In this document: piece by piece, positions 53,396 to 63,337 of the stretch
Layout of the letters: each line of letters begins with the position of its first letter
Numbering within the stretch: the first letter of the stretch is position 1
Origin: Hansschlegelia plantiphila
GTDB taxonomy: Bacteria; Pseudomonadota; Alphaproteobacteria; Rhizobiales; Methylopilaceae
Direction of reading: 5' to 3'
Length of the DNA: 64,000 nt
NCBI RefSeq assembly: GCF_027922265.1
Contig: NZ_BSFI01000004.1
Span: forward strand, 310,001-374,000
Notes under the pieces: generated by a model
Told to the model about the DNA's origin: nothing
What the model saw: only the letters and a program-made list of their open reading frames with translations
Database searches by the model: none
Program-made: the position numbers and the translations under genes

Positions 53396-53995
53396 ATGAA
53401 GTCAGCGTCGATCGGCCTTGCGCGCGCCTGTCTGGCGTCCGCGGCCATGGCCCTTGCGGCACTCGTCTCCGGCTGCTCCACCGCGCCGTCTTCCGATCCG
53501 ATCGCGGCCGCGATGGCGACCACCTATCCGTCGGCGCTCCCGGTCGAGTATCGGCGGCAGGAGGTCGTGGACACGACCGGCGAGGCGCCGGGAACGATCG
53601 TGATCGATACCGGCTCCAAGTTCCTCTATTTCGTCGAGCCGGACGGCAGGGCGATGCGCTACGGCGTCGGCGTCGGCAAGGAGGGCTTCGGCTGGACCGG
53701 CCAGGCCAAGGTCGGCGCCAAGCAGGAATGGCCGGACTGGGTTCCGCCGCCCGAGATGCTGCAGCGCCGGCCGGAGTTACCGCTTCGCATGTCCGGCGGT
53801 CCGGAGAACCCGCTCGGCGCGCGGGCGATGTATCTCTACAAGGACGGCAAGGACACCCTGTTCCGAATCCACGGCACCAACGAGCCGCTGACGATCGGGA
53901 AGGCGATGTCCTCGGGCTGCATCCGGATGATCAATTTCGACGTCCAGGACCTCTACGAGCGCGTGCCGGTGGGCACCAAGGTCGTGGTTCGCTGA
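53396..53995 (+). CDS. L,D-transpeptidase (YkuD) lipoprotein
   Basis: A 199-residue periplasmic enzyme that forms 3-3 peptidoglycan cross-links or attaches proteins to peptidoglycan. The signal ends in a lipobox (AALVSGC, Cys27), so it is probably lipid-anchored. The YkuD domain shows TIVIDTGSKFLYFVEPDG and YGVGVGKEGFGWTG. The catalytic part IHGTNEPLTIGKAMSSGCIR contains the conserved HGT, S/GC and R residues. It stands alone after glgA. Confidence 0.93.
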   Translation: MKSASIGLARACLASAAMALAALVSGCSTAPSSDPIAAAMATTYPSALPVEYRRQEVVDTTGEAPGTIVIDTGSKFLYFVEPDGRAMRYGVGVGKEGFGWTGQAKVGAKQEWPDWVPPPEMLQRRPELPLRMSGGPENPLGARAMYLYKDGKDTLFRIHGTNEPLTIGKAMSSGCIRMINFDVQDLYERVPVGTKVVVR

Positions 53996-54087
53996 CGACG
54001 CGGCGCAGCTCGCCGGCGTCGTCCGGCGAGCCGCGGACCTGATCGGCCGGGGGCACGCCGTCAGACGGGCCTGCGACAGCCCGGAAA

Positions 54088-54120
54088 CAGAAAACGCCGC
54101 CGGCCACAATGGTCGACGGC
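54088..54120 (-). terminator. Intrinsic terminator of the minus-strand DUF465 gene
   Basis: GCCGTCGACCA pairs with TGGCCGGCGGC (one mismatch, one G-U) on the minus strand and is followed by GTTTTCTGTTTC. It lies about 33 bases after the stop of the minus-strand gene. Confidence 0.65.
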
Positions 54121-54152
54121 GCGGACTCGATACCTAGGGGAATGTGGGACGA

Positions 54153-54335
54153 TCAGTGGATCGTCGGCGCCAGTGGCTGCAATCGTGTCATTTCGTCTTT
54201 GATGCGGAGTTTCTTCCGCTTAAGTGACGAGACTTTGACTTCGTCGGTGCTGGGGTGCGTGAGTTCGACTTCAATCTCACGTTCGATCGCGCGATGCTTT
54301 TTCTCGAGCTCGGCGATATGTGACTCCATCGACAT
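54153..54335 (-). CDS. DUF465 (YdcH-like) small coiled-coil protein
   Basis: A 60-residue protein, probably one helical hairpin. It reads SHIAELEKKHRAIEREIEVE, then VSSLKRKKLRIKDEMTRLQ, the LKxxKLxxKDE pattern of DUF465. A good AAGGGAGA lies ahead of the ATG. Function is unknown. A related gene lies divergent at 54531. Confidence 0.88.
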   Translation of the reverse strand: MSMESHIAELEKKHRAIEREIEVELTHPSTDEVKVSSLKRKKLRIKDEMTRLQPLAPTIH

Positions 54336-54530
54336 TCGGCACGTCTCCCTTTGTTAAGATCGACCCCGGGAGCATGTCACGAGAGCGGGCGGCTGTCGAA
54401 CGAAGATGGGCGGGACGGCTTCACCTCCGCGTGCGAGGTTGACCAACTTCGTCGGGGCGAGCCTTGCCGGTCTTCGCGTCGGCGGCGATAATCGCGACCT
54501 GACATTTGTGGCGTTGACGGACGGGGGTCT

Positions 54531-54755
54531 ATGGCGGGGCGAGACGAGGAGAGGCGGGTCCAGGAGCAGGCGGCCCGAGAAGAGCTCGCTCGTCTTCGCG
54601 AAGAGCATCGCGACCTCGACAATGCGATCGAAGCGCTCGAGCGCCTGGGCTCCACCGATCGGCTCGCCGTCCAGAGGCTGAAGAAGCGCAAGCTCAGCCT
54701 GAAGGACCGCGTGGCCTTCCTCGAGGACCAGCTCACCCCCGACATCATCGCGTGA
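54531..54755 (+). CDS. DUF465 (YdcH-like) small coiled-coil protein, second copy
   Basis: A 74-residue protein with the same family core. LREEHRDLDNAIEALERLG is followed by LAVQRLKKRKLSLKDRVAFL. It carries a longer charged N-terminus than its divergent neighbour. GGACGGGGG precedes the ATG. A paired DUF465 arrangement next to purEK is common in Hyphomicrobiales, but the role is unknown. Confidence 0.88.
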   Translation: MAGRDEERRVQEQAAREELARLREEHRDLDNAIEALERLGSTDRLAVQRLKKRKLSLKDRVAFLEDQLTPDIIA

Positions 54756-54871
54756 CAGGGCTGCGGCGGACCCCTTCGGCGCGACGATCGGACGAGGCTG
54801 TCCGCCTTGCCTGCGGCCTGGGCGGCGCCTATGGTCGACCCATCGTCTCACCCGTCCTGGAGCATGCCTAG

Positions 54872-55381
54872 ATGGTCGCGGATGTCCGCGCCGAGCCTGC
54901 GCCTGTCGCCATCGTCATGGGCAGCCAGTCCGACTGGGCGACGCTCGTCCACGCCGCCGAGACCCTGCAGCAGCTCGAAGTCGCGCATGAGGCGCGCATC
55001 GTCTCCGCACACCGCACGCCGGATCGCCTCGTCGCCTTCGCCAAGGGCGCGAAGGCGGAGGGTTTTCGCGTCGTGATCGCCGGCGCGGGCGGCGCCGCGC
55101 ATCTTCCGGGCATGGTGGCCTCGATGACGCCGCTGCCGGTCTTCGGCGTGCCCGTCCAGTCGAGCACGCTGTCGGGCCTCGACAGCCTGCTCTCCATCGT
55201 CCAGATGCCGGCGGGCGTGCCGGTCGGAACGCTTGCGATCGGCAAGGCCGGCGCGGTCAACGCCGCGCTGCTTGCGGCCTCCGTGCTCGCCCTGACCGAC
55301 GACCGTCTCGCCGCACGTCTTGCGGCCTGGCGCCAGGCGCAGACCGACGGCGTCGCCGACGCTCCAGTCGGAGGCTCATGA
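54872..55381 (+). CDS. purE: 5-(carboxyamino)imidazole ribonucleotide mutase
   Basis: A 169-residue class I PurE that isomerises N5-CAIR to CAIR in purine synthesis. It shows [58 protein letters not shown], and [20 protein letters not shown]. Its stop overlaps the purK ATG by four bases, giving tight coupling with the enzyme that supplies its substrate. Confidence 0.97.
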   Translation: MVADVRAEPAPVAIVMGSQSDWATLVHAAETLQQLEVAHEARIVSAHRTPDRLVAFAKGAKAEGFRVVIAGAGGAAHLPGMVASMTPLPVFGVPVQSSTLSGLDSLLSIVQMPAGVPVGTLAIGKAGAVNAALLAASVLALTDDRLAARLAAWRQAQTDGVADAPVGGS

Positions 55382-56466
55382 CCACGATGGCCCTAGCGCC
55401 ACTCTCTCCCGGCGCCACGATCGGCGTTCTCGGCGGCGGCCAGCTCGGCCGCATGATCGCGCTCGCCGCGGCGCCGCTCGGCCTCAAGGTCCACATCTAC
55501 GCGCCGGACGCGCACAGCCCGGCCTTCGACGTCGCGGCCGAGCGCACCGTCGCGCCCTACGAGGACGAGACGGCGCTGGCGATGTTCGCCGAGAGCGTCG
55601 ACGTCGTCACCTACGAGTTCGAGAACGTGCCCGCCGAGACCGCGCGGCTGGTGGCGCAGCACAAGCCCTTGTTTCCCGGCGAGAAGGCTCTCGCGACCAC
55701 GCAGGACCGGCTGACCGAGAAGACCTTCCTGCGCAATCTCGGCCTGCCGACGCCGAACTTCGCGTCCGTCGACGACCGCGCCAGCATGGCGGCGGCGGTC
55801 GCGGCCGTCGGGCGTCCCGCGGTGCTGAAGACACGGCGCTTCGGCTATGACGGCAAGGGCCAGACGCTGGTGCGCGAAGGCGTCGCGCTCGACGCCGCGC
55901 TCCAGATGATGGGCGGCCAGCCGGCGATCCTCGAGGCCTTCGTGCCGTTCCGCGCCGAGGTTTCGGTGGTCGCCGCGCGCGGCCGCGACGGCGGCTTCGC
56001 GACGTTCGACATCGTCGAGAACCGCCACGAGAACCACATCCTGCGCTCCTCCCATGTTCCGGCGGCGGTCAAGCCGGAGACCGCGGCCTCCGCCATCGCG
56101 ATCGCCCGCAAGATCGCGCAGGCGCTCGACTATGTCGGCGTGTTCGCGGTCGAGATGTTCCTGGTCGACGGACCGACCGGCGAGCGCGTCGTCGTCAACG
56201 AGATCGCCCCACGGGTGCACAATTCCGGACACTGGACCATCGAGGGAGCGGCGACCAGCCAGTTCGAGCAGCATGTCCGCGCGATCGCCGGGTGGCCGCT
56301 CGGCGCCACGACCACGCGTGGCCGGGTGACGATGACCAACCTTCTCGGCGCCGAGGCCAACCGCTGGCGCGAGCTGCTGGCGGAGCCCGGGACCGCCGTT
56401 CACCTCTACGGCAAGGGCGAGCCGAAGCCGGGCCGCAAGATGGGACATGTCACGCGCGTCGAGTGA
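55378..56466 (+). CDS. purK: 5-(carboxyamino)imidazole ribonucleotide synthase
   Basis: A 362-residue ATP-grasp ligase that carboxylates aminoimidazole ribonucleotide with bicarbonate and ATP. It shows [37 protein letters not shown] and [16 protein letters not shown] for ATP binding. [25 protein letters not shown], and [18 protein letters not shown] for metal and substrate binding complete the set. It ends about 170 bases before rpsU. Confidence 0.97.
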   Translation: MTTMALAPLSPGATIGVLGGGQLGRMIALAAAPLGLKVHIYAPDAHSPAFDVAAERTVAPYEDETALAMFAESVDVVTYEFENVPAETARLVAQHKPLFPGEKALATTQDRLTEKTFLRNLGLPTPNFASVDDRASMAAAVAAVGRPAVLKTRRFGYDGKGQTLVREGVALDAALQMMGGQPAILEAFVPFRAEVSVVAARGRDGGFATFDIVENRHENHILRSSHVPAAVKPETAASAIAIARKIAQALDYVGVFAVEMFLVDGPTGERVVVNEIAPRVHNSGHWTIEGAATSQFEQHVRAIAGWPLGATTTRGRVTMTNLLGAEANRWRELLAEPGTAVHLYGKGEPKPGRKMGHVTRVE

Positions 56467-56505
56467 CGGCGGCCCGCGCGCCCGCGTATGGCGCTTTTCT
56501 TCGCA

Positions 56506-56533
56506 TGGACAAGGGGCTCGCCCTTTGCTATCC
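56506..56533 (+). promoter_or_regulatory. Possible promoter of rpsU
   Basis: TGGACA (56506-56511) and CTATCC (56528-56533) are spaced by 16 bases and fit the loose alphaproteobacterial sigma-70 pattern. They would give an rpsU leader of about 100 bases. This is a visual match only. Confidence 0.3.
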
Positions 56534-56639
56534 ATCGACGGGATAGGCGGCGCGCGGCAACGTGTGCGTCGCCTTGTTGTTTTTGGGCCCGCTCGCGGAG
56601 CCCGTTCCGCCGACCCCGAATTGCAACCCGAGGCACGAC

Positions 56640-56864
56640 GTGCAGGTTCTCGTTCGCGACAATAATGTCGACCAGGCCCTCAAGGCCCTCAAGAAGAAGA
56701 TGCAGCGCGAAGGCATCTTCCGCGAAATGAAGCTCCGCGGCCATTACGAAAAGCCGTCCGAGAAGCGCGCCCGCGAGGAGGCCGAGGCCGTCCGTCGCGC
56801 GCGCAAGCTGGCCCGCAAGCGCGCCCAGCGCGAAGGCCTGCTCCCGGCGCCGAAGAAGAAGTGA
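56640..56864 (+). CDS. rpsU: 30S ribosomal protein S21
   Basis: A 74-residue basic ribosomal protein that acts near the 16S anti-Shine-Dalgarno region. It starts with GTG ([20 protein letters not shown]), then has [19 protein letters not shown] and a strongly basic C-terminus with [14 protein letters not shown], as in alphaproteobacterial S21. The longer frame from 56562 encodes an unrelated hydrophobic leader and is not used. GAGG lies before the GTG. Confidence 0.95.
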   Translation: MQVLVRDNNVDQALKALKKKMQREGIFREMKLRGHYEKPSEKRAREEAEAVRRARKLARKRAQREGLLPAPKKK

Positions 56865-56910
56865 TTCGCTGAATTCTCCCGCGCTCCGTCGCGGCGAGGA
56901 GCGAACAGTG

Positions 56911-56944
56911 CGCCCGCCCGGCAACGCCGGCGGGCGTTTTTGCG
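56911..56944 (+). terminator. Intrinsic terminator of rpsU
   Basis: CGCCCGCC and GGCGGGCG form the stem, and the next inner bases can extend it. Five U residues follow. It lies 46 bases after the rpsU stop. Confidence 0.85.
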
Positions 56945-57063
56945 TCTTGCGCGGCCCATCGGCGGGGTTCGCCCGGATTTCGCTTCGGGAAATCCCAATC
57001 CTGCCGCAATCGCCCTATGTCTGACGGGCGTAAGCTGCAATCGGCGGTAAGGCGGTGGGGTCA

Positions 57064-57927
57064 ATGAACGGTCGCGAGATGTCCAAGCTGCTGAGCCGCG
57101 CAGGCGTCATCGCCCTCGCGGCGCTCTCCGTCGCAGCCTGCGACACGATGGGCGGCGGAGGCGGCCGCTCCGTCGACCCGGACGTCTACGCCGCGCGTCA
57201 GTCCGACCTCGGGTCGCTCACCCAGGTCGTGAACGCCAATCCGACCGATCCCGAAGCGCTCAACATGCGCGGCTCGGCCTATGCGCGGCTCGGCCAGTAC
57301 GACAACGCGATCGGCGATTTCAACCGCGCCATCCAGCTCAACGGCTCGTTCGCCAAGGCCTACGCCAACCGCGCGCTGGCCTACCGCTCGCAGAAGAACA
57401 ACGCCGCCGCGCTCGCCGACTACAACCGCGCGATCGAGGTCGATCCTGGCTACGCCGCGGCCTATGTCGGGCGCGGCAACCTCTACCGGCAGACGGGCCG
57501 CATCGACGACGCGCTCTCTGACTACAACAGCGCGATCAAGGCCGACCCGAACAACGCGCAGGCCTGGCACAACCGCGGCCTGATTCACCAGGCGCAGGGC
57601 CGCAACGAGGACGCGATCGACGACTTCACCAAGGCGACCGCGATCTCGGTGACGGCGGCAGAGCCCTATGTGGGGCGCGGCATGAGCTATCTCGCGCAGA
57701 ACGACGTCAACGCCGCGATCGACGACTTCAACACCGCGCGGACGCTCAATCCCAAATATGTCGACGCCTGGGTCGGCCGCGGTCTGGCGTTCGAGAAGCG
57801 CGGCGACACGAACAATGCGCGCGCCTCCTACGCCCAGGCGCTGAACCTGGACCGCAACGACCCCCGCGCGACGGAGGGCTTCCGCCGCGTTGGCGGCAAG
57901 GCTGGCGAGACCTACTCGGAGCACTGA
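57064..57927 (+). CDS. TPR-repeat lipoprotein
   Basis: A 287-residue protein with a lipoprotein signal (VIALAALSVAAC). A Gly-rich linker is followed by about six tetratricopeptide repeats, each with the W/Y-x-x-R-G/A pattern (ALNMRGSAYARLGQYDNAIG, AYVGRGNLYRQTGRIDDALS, AWHNRGLIHQAQGRNEDAID). Such proteins are NlpI-like scaffolds at the inner or outer membrane, and the partner cannot be named. The start is ATG at 57064. An ATG five codons later also fits. Confidence 0.88.
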   Translation: MNGREMSKLLSRAGVIALAALSVAACDTMGGGGGRSVDPDVYAARQSDLGSLTQVVNANPTDPEALNMRGSAYARLGQYDNAIGDFNRAIQLNGSFAKAYANRALAYRSQKNNAAALADYNRAIEVDPGYAAAYVGRGNLYRQTGRIDDALSDYNSAIKADPNNAQAWHNRGLIHQAQGRNEDAIDDFTKATAISVTAAEPYVGRGMSYLAQNDVNAAIDDFNTARTLNPKYVDAWVGRGLAFEKRGDTNNARASYAQALNLDRNDPRATEGFRRVGGKAGETYSEH

Positions 57928-58258
57928 CGGACTCTCTATGGCGCGCTTGTGCTCTTGAAGAGCCAAGCTTTGCGCCCGGCGCGCGCGGGGTGGGACGTCG
58001 CGTTAGCGCGCCCGTTTCACGCCGAAACGACCGCCGTCCCCCGGCCCGAAGCGCCGGGGCCCAGACGTACGGGAGCTGCCGGGCTTGTCCCAGTCGTGGT
58101 TCTGATTTCGGCTGGATGACGACGCGGGCGCGGCCCACGGCCTCCGGCGGATCGTCGCCGGCGTCTCATCCTGATGAAGCCCGAAGGGCGGTCTCAACGC
58201 GCGCGCCCGGTTTGGCGGCGGGAAAGCTGCGTTGCAAAGTCGTAGCCGGCGGTCCGGT
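57928..58258. other. Intergenic region after the TPR gene
   Basis: This 331-base spacer between convergent genes has no supported ORF. It contains several GC-rich inverted repeats but no clear U tract, so I do not call a terminator. Confidence 0.45.
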
Positions 58259-58489
58259 TCAGGCGCGGGCGAAGATCACCACGTTGCCGTCGTCGTCTTC
58301 CGCCGCCTCGCGCACCGCGTCCTGCCGGGCCGAGGTCTCGTCGAGGCGCTCGCGCAGGCCGCGCACGGCGACCAGCATTTCGAGGCCGAGGCCCAGAGGG
58401 GCGCACATCAGCGTCGTGGCGTAGACGTCGAGGGCCTGTCCGAGAAGTTCCGCGTCCTGGCGGGACACTGAGAAACTCAGCGAGTCCAT
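58259..58489 (-). CDS. Small conserved-looking hypothetical protein
   Basis: A 76-residue polar, probably helical protein. It begins MDSLSFSVSRQDAELLGQAL, continues with GLGLEMLVAVRGLRERLDE, and ends in an acidic stretch EAAEDDDGNVVIFARA. GGGGTGTGACCC precedes the ATG and codon use is like that of neighbouring genes. I recognise no domain. Confidence 0.55.
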   Translation of the reverse strand: MDSLSFSVSRQDAELLGQALDVYATTLMCAPLGLGLEMLVAVRGLRERLDETSARQDAVREAAEDDDGNVVIFARA

Positions 58490-58616
58490 GGGTCACACCC
58501 CGTCGACTCCCGACCCGCCGGGCGCCCCCGTTAGGCGCAATTGCGGTCGCGCGTCGTTTGTCGACCGACATAGAAAACCATGAATCGCAGCAAAAGACAT
58601 AGGCGGATAGGCTAGG

Positions 58617-61253
58617 TCAGTCCGCCGCAGTCAGGAACGCGACCGGCAACTGCAGCAGATCGGCCAAGAGCATCTTGGGGGAAAGCGTGATGGCGCGGCC
58701 GGTCAGTCGATCGATCATCTTGGCGCCCTCCAGCGTGTTCGGAAGCGTGACGTGATCGTCCTGCAACAGTTCGGCGCGCAACAGTAGCGACGGGGCCGGC
58801 GCGAGTCGGCCCGCCACCGTCCTAAGCCCGATGACGAGCGCGGCCTCCGTGTCCCGAAGGCGGGCGAAGGCGACCAGGTGGCCTGCGATCGGCCCGCTCG
58901 ATCCCAGGGGAAGATAGTCGCCCTCAGAGAACAGTTTCGGCCGCTTCGCCCGCTCGGCGAGCGCGGCGGCCATCACCGCCTGTTTGACGGCGCCGTCATG
59001 CCAGCGTCCCGCGGCCTTGATGGCGGCGGCGCCTGCCGCGAGCGTCGTTTCGCGGGCGGCGTAATCGACCGGCCGGCGATTGTCGGGGTCGACCAGCGTC
59101 AGATCCCAGAACTCGGTGCCCTGGTAGACGTCGGGAACGCCAGGGACCGTCAGCTTCAGCAAGGTCTGGAGCAGGCCGTTCGCCGCCCCCGCCGGACCGA
59201 TGCGGGCGGCGAATGCGGCGATGTCCGCGCGGAGCGGCAGGTCCGGCTCCGTCAGGAGTTTCGTCAGCAGGCCCTGCGCGGCGGATTCGTAAGGCTCGTT
59301 CGGCGCCGACCAGTCGGTCTGGAGTTTCGCCTCGCGCAGCGCCTTCTGCTGCCAGCGCGCGAGGCGCTCGGCGAAGGCCCTGCAGCCCTCAGTGTCGTTC
59401 GGCGACAGGTCGTGCGGCCAGGCGCCGACCAGCGTCTGGTACAGGATCTGCTCGTCGGCCGCCGACGGCGCGTCGGCGCCCCGCAACGGCGCAGCGGCCT
59501 CCCGCCAGCGCGTGACGGCCGCGATCCACTCGTCGGGAATTTCGCTCAGCACCGCGAGCCGGGCGCGCACGTCCTCGCCGCGTTTGTGGTCATGGGTCGA
59601 GGTGGTGAGCATCGCGTTGGGGAAGGTGTTCGCCTTCGCCGCCATCTTGTCGTGAAAGGTCGGCACGTCGATCGAGAACGTCGCGACGTCGAAGCCGACG
59701 TCGGTGCGCGAGAGCAGCTTGCCGTAGCGATAGAAGGCGGTGTCCTCGACGGCCTTGGCCGCGACGGGCGCGGACAACTGCTGGAAGCGCTGGATCGCCC
59801 GGTCTCTGGCCGCGAGCTGCTCGGCGGGGCCGACCTCGCCGCCGAGCCAGCCGTCGAGCAGGTCGAGCACGGGCGCGTCGGCCGGCAGGATCGAGGCGCG
59901 CGCCTTCTCCAGCGCGCGGGCGAAGATCGGCTTGTCGGCCTCGGTGCGGCCCCGATCGGGCGACGCATAGGTGCGGTAGGCCGGGAAGTGCGCCAGAAGC
60001 TCGATCAGCGCGCGGCGGATGGCGGCGCGCGGCGTGTCGCGCGTCCGGTAGTCGAGCCGCGCCAGCGCATGCAGGGCGTTGGTCGCCTGATCGAGCTGGG
60101 CTGAGAACGAGCGGTCGAGGATCTCGCGGCGCGCGGTCTCCTCCTCGACGTGGAAGTCCGACGGCCGGCCGGAAATTTCCGCCCAGAAGGCCGAGAGCTT
60201 CTCGTCGCCCGAGGCGGCGTGCAGCAGCGCGCTGACGTCGTCCATGAAATCGTAGCCGCTCGCGCCGTCGACCTTCCAGTCGGTCGGAAGGTTTTCGCCG
60301 GGGCCGAGGATCTTCTCGATCACCAGATAGGCGGGCTGACTGGCGAGAGCGCCCGGACGTGCGCTCTGCGCGGCCTCCAGATGCTCGCGCAGGCGGCGCG
60401 CATAGAGCCGGGGGTCGGCGAGCCCGTCGATGTGGTCGACGCGGAAACCGTCGATCAGGCCCTCGGCGTAGAGCTTCAGCAGCAACTCGTGGGTCGCCTC
60501 GAACACTGCGGGGTCGCCGATCCGGAGACCGGCGAGCTCGTTGACGTCGAAGAAGCGGCGCCAGTTGATCTCGTCGCCCGCCACCGTCCAGGACGCCAGC
60601 CGCCAGTTCTGTTTTTCGAGCAGCGTATGGAGCCTCGCGCGGCCCTCTTCGGAGGTCCCGTCATAGGCGTCGAGACCGTTGGTCTCGACCTCCTGCCGGT
60701 CCTCCGGCCGCAGCGGGAACAGGTGGTCGGCGTAGCGCAGCGCCAGGCCGCCGCGCCGTCCCTCATGGGTGAGCTTCAGGTCGCCGGAGGCGAGCGCCTC
60801 GCCGTAGGACACGCCGAGCGTCGGCACGAGGATCTTGCCGTGCAGGGCGGGATCGGCCGGCGTCCAGTCGATGTCGAAGAAGTGCCCGAACCGGCTGCCG
60901 CGGCCATGCGCCAGCACGTCGAGCCACCAGGCGTTGTCGTCGCCGCCGACCGCCATGTGGTTCGGCACGATGTCGACGATCATGCCGAGCCCCTCGGCCC
61001 GCAACGCCGCGACGAGTTCGCGAAAACCCTCCTCGCCGCCGAGCTCGGGGTTCACCGTCGTCGGGTCGACGACGTCATAACCATGCATCGAGCCGGCGCG
61101 GGCGGTCAGGATCGGCGAGGAATAGAGGTGGCTGATCCCGAGCTCGCGCAGATAGGGCGCGAGCGGAATCGCCTTCGAGAACGGGAAATCCTTGTGGAAC
61201 TGCAGGCGCATCGTCGCGCGCGGCGGGCTTGCGGGATCCTGCGGATGCGTCAC
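58617..61253 (-). CDS. treY: Malto-oligosyltrehalose synthase
   Basis: An 878-residue GH13 enzyme that converts the reducing-end alpha-1,4 bond of a maltodextrin into a trehalose bond. It shows TMRLQFHKDFPFSKAIPLAP, SHLYSSPILTARAGSMHGYD and VDIVPNHMAVGGDDNAWW. GFRVDHIDGLADP carries the nucleophile Asp, and LTTSTHDHKRGEDVRARLAV and VPGVPDVYQGTEFWDLTLVD follow. The start is a GTG that overlaps the malQ stop by four bases. The frame is open far upstream through malQ, but that part is out of frame with malQ and not coding. It is the last gene of the minus-strand treZ-malQ-treY operon. Confidence 0.96.
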   Translation of the reverse strand: MTHPQDPASPPRATMRLQFHKDFPFSKAIPLAPYLRELGISHLYSSPILTARAGSMHGYDVVDPTTVNPELGGEEGFRELVAALRAEGLGMIVDIVPNHMAVGGDDNAWWLDVLAHGRGSRFGHFFDIDWTPADPALHGKILVPTLGVSYGEALASGDLKLTHEGRRGGLALRYADHLFPLRPEDRQEVETNGLDAYDGTSEEGRARLHTLLEKQNWRLASWTVAGDEINWRRFFDVNELAGLRIGDPAVFEATHELLLKLYAEGLIDGFRVDHIDGLADPRLYARRLREHLEAAQSARPGALASQPAYLVIEKILGPGENLPTDWKVDGASGYDFMDDVSALLHAASGDEKLSAFWAEISGRPSDFHVEEETARREILDRSFSAQLDQATNALHALARLDYRTRDTPRAAIRRALIELLAHFPAYRTYASPDRGRTEADKPIFARALEKARASILPADAPVLDLLDGWLGGEVGPAEQLAARDRAIQRFQQLSAPVAAKAVEDTAFYRYGKLLSRTDVGFDVATFSIDVPTFHDKMAAKANTFPNAMLTTSTHDHKRGEDVRARLAVLSEIPDEWIAAVTRWREAAAPLRGADAPSAADEQILYQTLVGAWPHDLSPNDTEGCRAFAERLARWQQKALREAKLQTDWSAPNEPYESAAQGLLTKLLTEPDLPLRADIAAFAARIGPAGAANGLLQTLLKLTVPGVPDVYQGTEFWDLTLVDPDNRRPVDYAARETTLAAGAAAIKAAGRWHDGAVKQAVMAAALAERAKRPKLFSEGDYLPLGSSGPIAGHLVAFARLRDTEAALVIGLRTVAGRLAPAPSLLLRAELLQDDHVTLPNTLEGAKMIDRLTGRAITLSPKMLLADLLQLPVAFLTAAD

Positions 61254-63337
61254 GCGTCGCGTCTCCTGTTCAGTGTCCTGAGCCTCGCGGCCGGGGCGCT
61301 TTCCGCCAGCATGTCCGGCGCCGGGTTCGGCAGCCGCCGTCGCCAGTTCGGATGCTCGTCGAGGGTGCCGGGAAGGTTCGGCTGTTCGAGCTGGCCGAGC
61401 GCGTCCTCCATCGGCAGCAGCACGAGCTTCGACGGCGTCGTCGAGAGAAACGCCACCGCGGCGTCCACGACCACGTCCGGCGCGTCGGGCGCAGGCGGAT
61501 CGCCCGCGGCGACGTCCGCCGCGACGAAGGCGCGCCAGAGCGCGGACCGCTCCTGCTCGCGCTCCAGCCGGTCGTTCGCTGCGGTCTCGCCGAACTGGCC
61601 GCCGGCGACGGAGGCGCGCAGATCGATGTCGGCGCCGGACCACCACCCCGCCGTGGTCGGCAGGTCGTGCGTCGTCGTCATCGCGAGCGCGTCCGCCGGG
61701 TAATAGGAGGGCGGGAAGAATCTTCGCTCGTGGCGCTCGAACTGCAGCACGCGCATGCCCGCGACGCCGGCCTCCGCCAGCCGCTCTCGGAAGCCTTCCG
61801 GCACCGTGCCGAGATCTTCGCCCACGACGACCGCTTCGTTGCGCAGCGACTCCAGCGCCGTGAGACGAAGCATGTCGTCCACGGGGAAGGCGAGATAGGC
61901 GCCCTCGGTCGCCTTCGCGCCCTCCGGCGCCATCCACAGCCTCGCGAACCCCATCGCGTGGTCTATGCGGACGCCGCCGGCGTTCTTCATGCAGGCGCGC
62001 AAGGTCGCAAGGAACGGCGCGAAGCCGGATGTCTTCAGCGCGATCGGCGAGAAAGTGGCGAGCCCCCAGGCCTGGCCGTTCGGGTTGAACAGATCGGGCG
62101 GCGAGCCGACGGAGAGGCCCACGAGCACATCCTGCTGCCGGCTCCAGGCGTGGCTGCCCCCGGCGTCCATGCCGACCGCGAGGTCGGAGATCAGGCCGAT
62201 CGCCATGCCCGAGTCGCGCGCGGCCTTCTGCGCTGCGGCGAAGGATCGGTCGGCGATCCACTGCAGGAAGACGTGGAAGTCGACCTCGCCCGCGTGTTCC
62301 GACGAAAACTCTGCGACCGCCGCGCTCTGCGGGTCGCGCAGGGCCTCGGGCCAGCTCCGCCAGTCCCACTGACGCATGTCCGCGCCGAAGCGCGCGGCGT
62401 GCAGCGCCTCGAAGCGCGCATGCCGCTCGAGCAGGTCGCCGCCTTCGGCGCGGAACGCGTCGAAATCCATGGCGAGCCTGCCGCGCCCGCTCTCCGCGCA
62501 TTCCACGGAGCGGAAGCTCTCGAACAGCTTGCGGAAGGTGGCGAGCTTGGCGCGGGCGGAGTCCGGCCAGTCGATCAGCGGCGCCGATTCCAGAGCGCGG
62601 CGGATGTCCGCGACGCCGGCGGCGCGCGAGGCTTCCTCGACCCGGTCTTCGCTGAACAGGAAATCCGGGTCGGCGTGGAGCGCGTTCAGGAACAGCCGGC
62701 TCGACGGCGAGTATGGTCCGAAATGGTGCGGGTCGGCGGTGAAGCCGGCGTGCAGCGGACTGAGCGCCAGCGCGTCGGCGCCGGCGCGGCCGAGCGTCTC
62801 CGCCAGCGTCGCGACGCCGCCGAGATCGCCGATCCCGCCATCCCCTCTGCGGGTGAGGCCGTAGACCTGAGCGGCGAGCCCCCACATCCGGCGCCCGCTC
62901 GCCGCGTCGACGATGCTGCGGCCGCGCGGGGGGGCGACGGCGAGCGTGACCCCGCCGTCCCTGGTCTCAAGCCGATGATAGCCCGCCTCCAGGATGGGCC
63001 GCATCAGCGCGCGGCCGTCTCCGGCGTCGCCGAGGATCACGTCGAAGGTCTCGCCGTCCTCGCGGATCAGGCGCGCCGCCGTTCCGGGCTTTCCGGGAAC
63101 CGGGACCGTGTGGCCGACGGTCGCCGTGACGAGCGCTGCGGGCGCGCCGGCGATCTCGCTCAGCCGCTCCAGCGACCCGCGGGTCTCGGTCTCGCTGTCG
63201 CAGCCGAGCCCAAGCGCCGAGAGCAGCCGCCGAAGCGTCTCGGGCGTCACCGTGCGGGATTGGCCTGCCTGATCAGTCCAATGAACCGAAAACCCGGCGC
63301 GCGCGGCGAGGTCACGAACGGCGTCGTCTTGGCTCAA
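61250..63337 (-). CDS. malQ: 4-alpha-glucanotransferase
   Basis: A 695-residue GH77 disproportionating enzyme that moves maltosyl units between maltodextrins. It has an N-terminal extension (about residues 1-145). Then come RRMWGLAAQVYGLTRRGDGG, LALSPLHAGFTADPHHFGPY, GLISDLAVGMDAGGSHAWSR, GGVRIDHAMGFARLW with the nucleophile Asp, VGEDLGTVPEGFRERL with the acid Glu, and MTTTHDLPTTAGWW. The start is a TTG that overlaps the treZ stop (TTGA). Placed between treZ and treY, it would recycle the short maltodextrins left after trehalose release. Confidence 0.95.
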   Translation of the reverse strand: MSQDDAVRDLAARAGFSVHWTDQAGQSRTVTPETLRRLLSALGLGCDSETETRGSLERLSEIAGAPAALVTATVGHTVPVPGKPGTAARLIREDGETFDVILGDAGDGRALMRPILEAGYHRLETRDGGVTLAVAPPRGRSIVDAASGRRMWGLAAQVYGLTRRGDGGIGDLGGVATLAETLGRAGADALALSPLHAGFTADPHHFGPYSPSSRLFLNALHADPDFLFSEDRVEEASRAAGVADIRRALESAPLIDWPDSARAKLATFRKLFESFRSVECAESGRGRLAMDFDAFRAEGGDLLERHARFEALHAARFGADMRQWDWRSWPEALRDPQSAAVAEFSSEHAGEVDFHVFLQWIADRSFAAAQKAARDSGMAIGLISDLAVGMDAGGSHAWSRQQDVLVGLSVGSPPDLFNPNGQAWGLATFSPIALKTSGFAPFLATLRACMKNAGGVRIDHAMGFARLWMAPEGAKATEGAYLAFPVDDMLRLTALESLRNEAVVVGEDLGTVPEGFRERLAEAGVAGMRVLQFERHERRFFPPSYYPADALAMTTTHDLPTTAGWWSGADIDLRASVAGGQFGETAANDRLEREQERSALWRAFVAADVAAGDPPAPDAPDVVVDAAVAFLSTTPSKLVLLPMEDALGQLEQPNLPGTLDEHPNWRRRLPNPAPDMLAESAPAARLRTLNRRRDA

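Noticed and set aside
58617-62885. A single 1422-codon minus-strand frame that could look like a giant fusion with treY
   Set aside because: Only the part from 61253 encodes TreY. The upstream part is the wrong frame of malQ and translates to Arg-rich nonsense. The real malQ frame is intact and ends at 61250.
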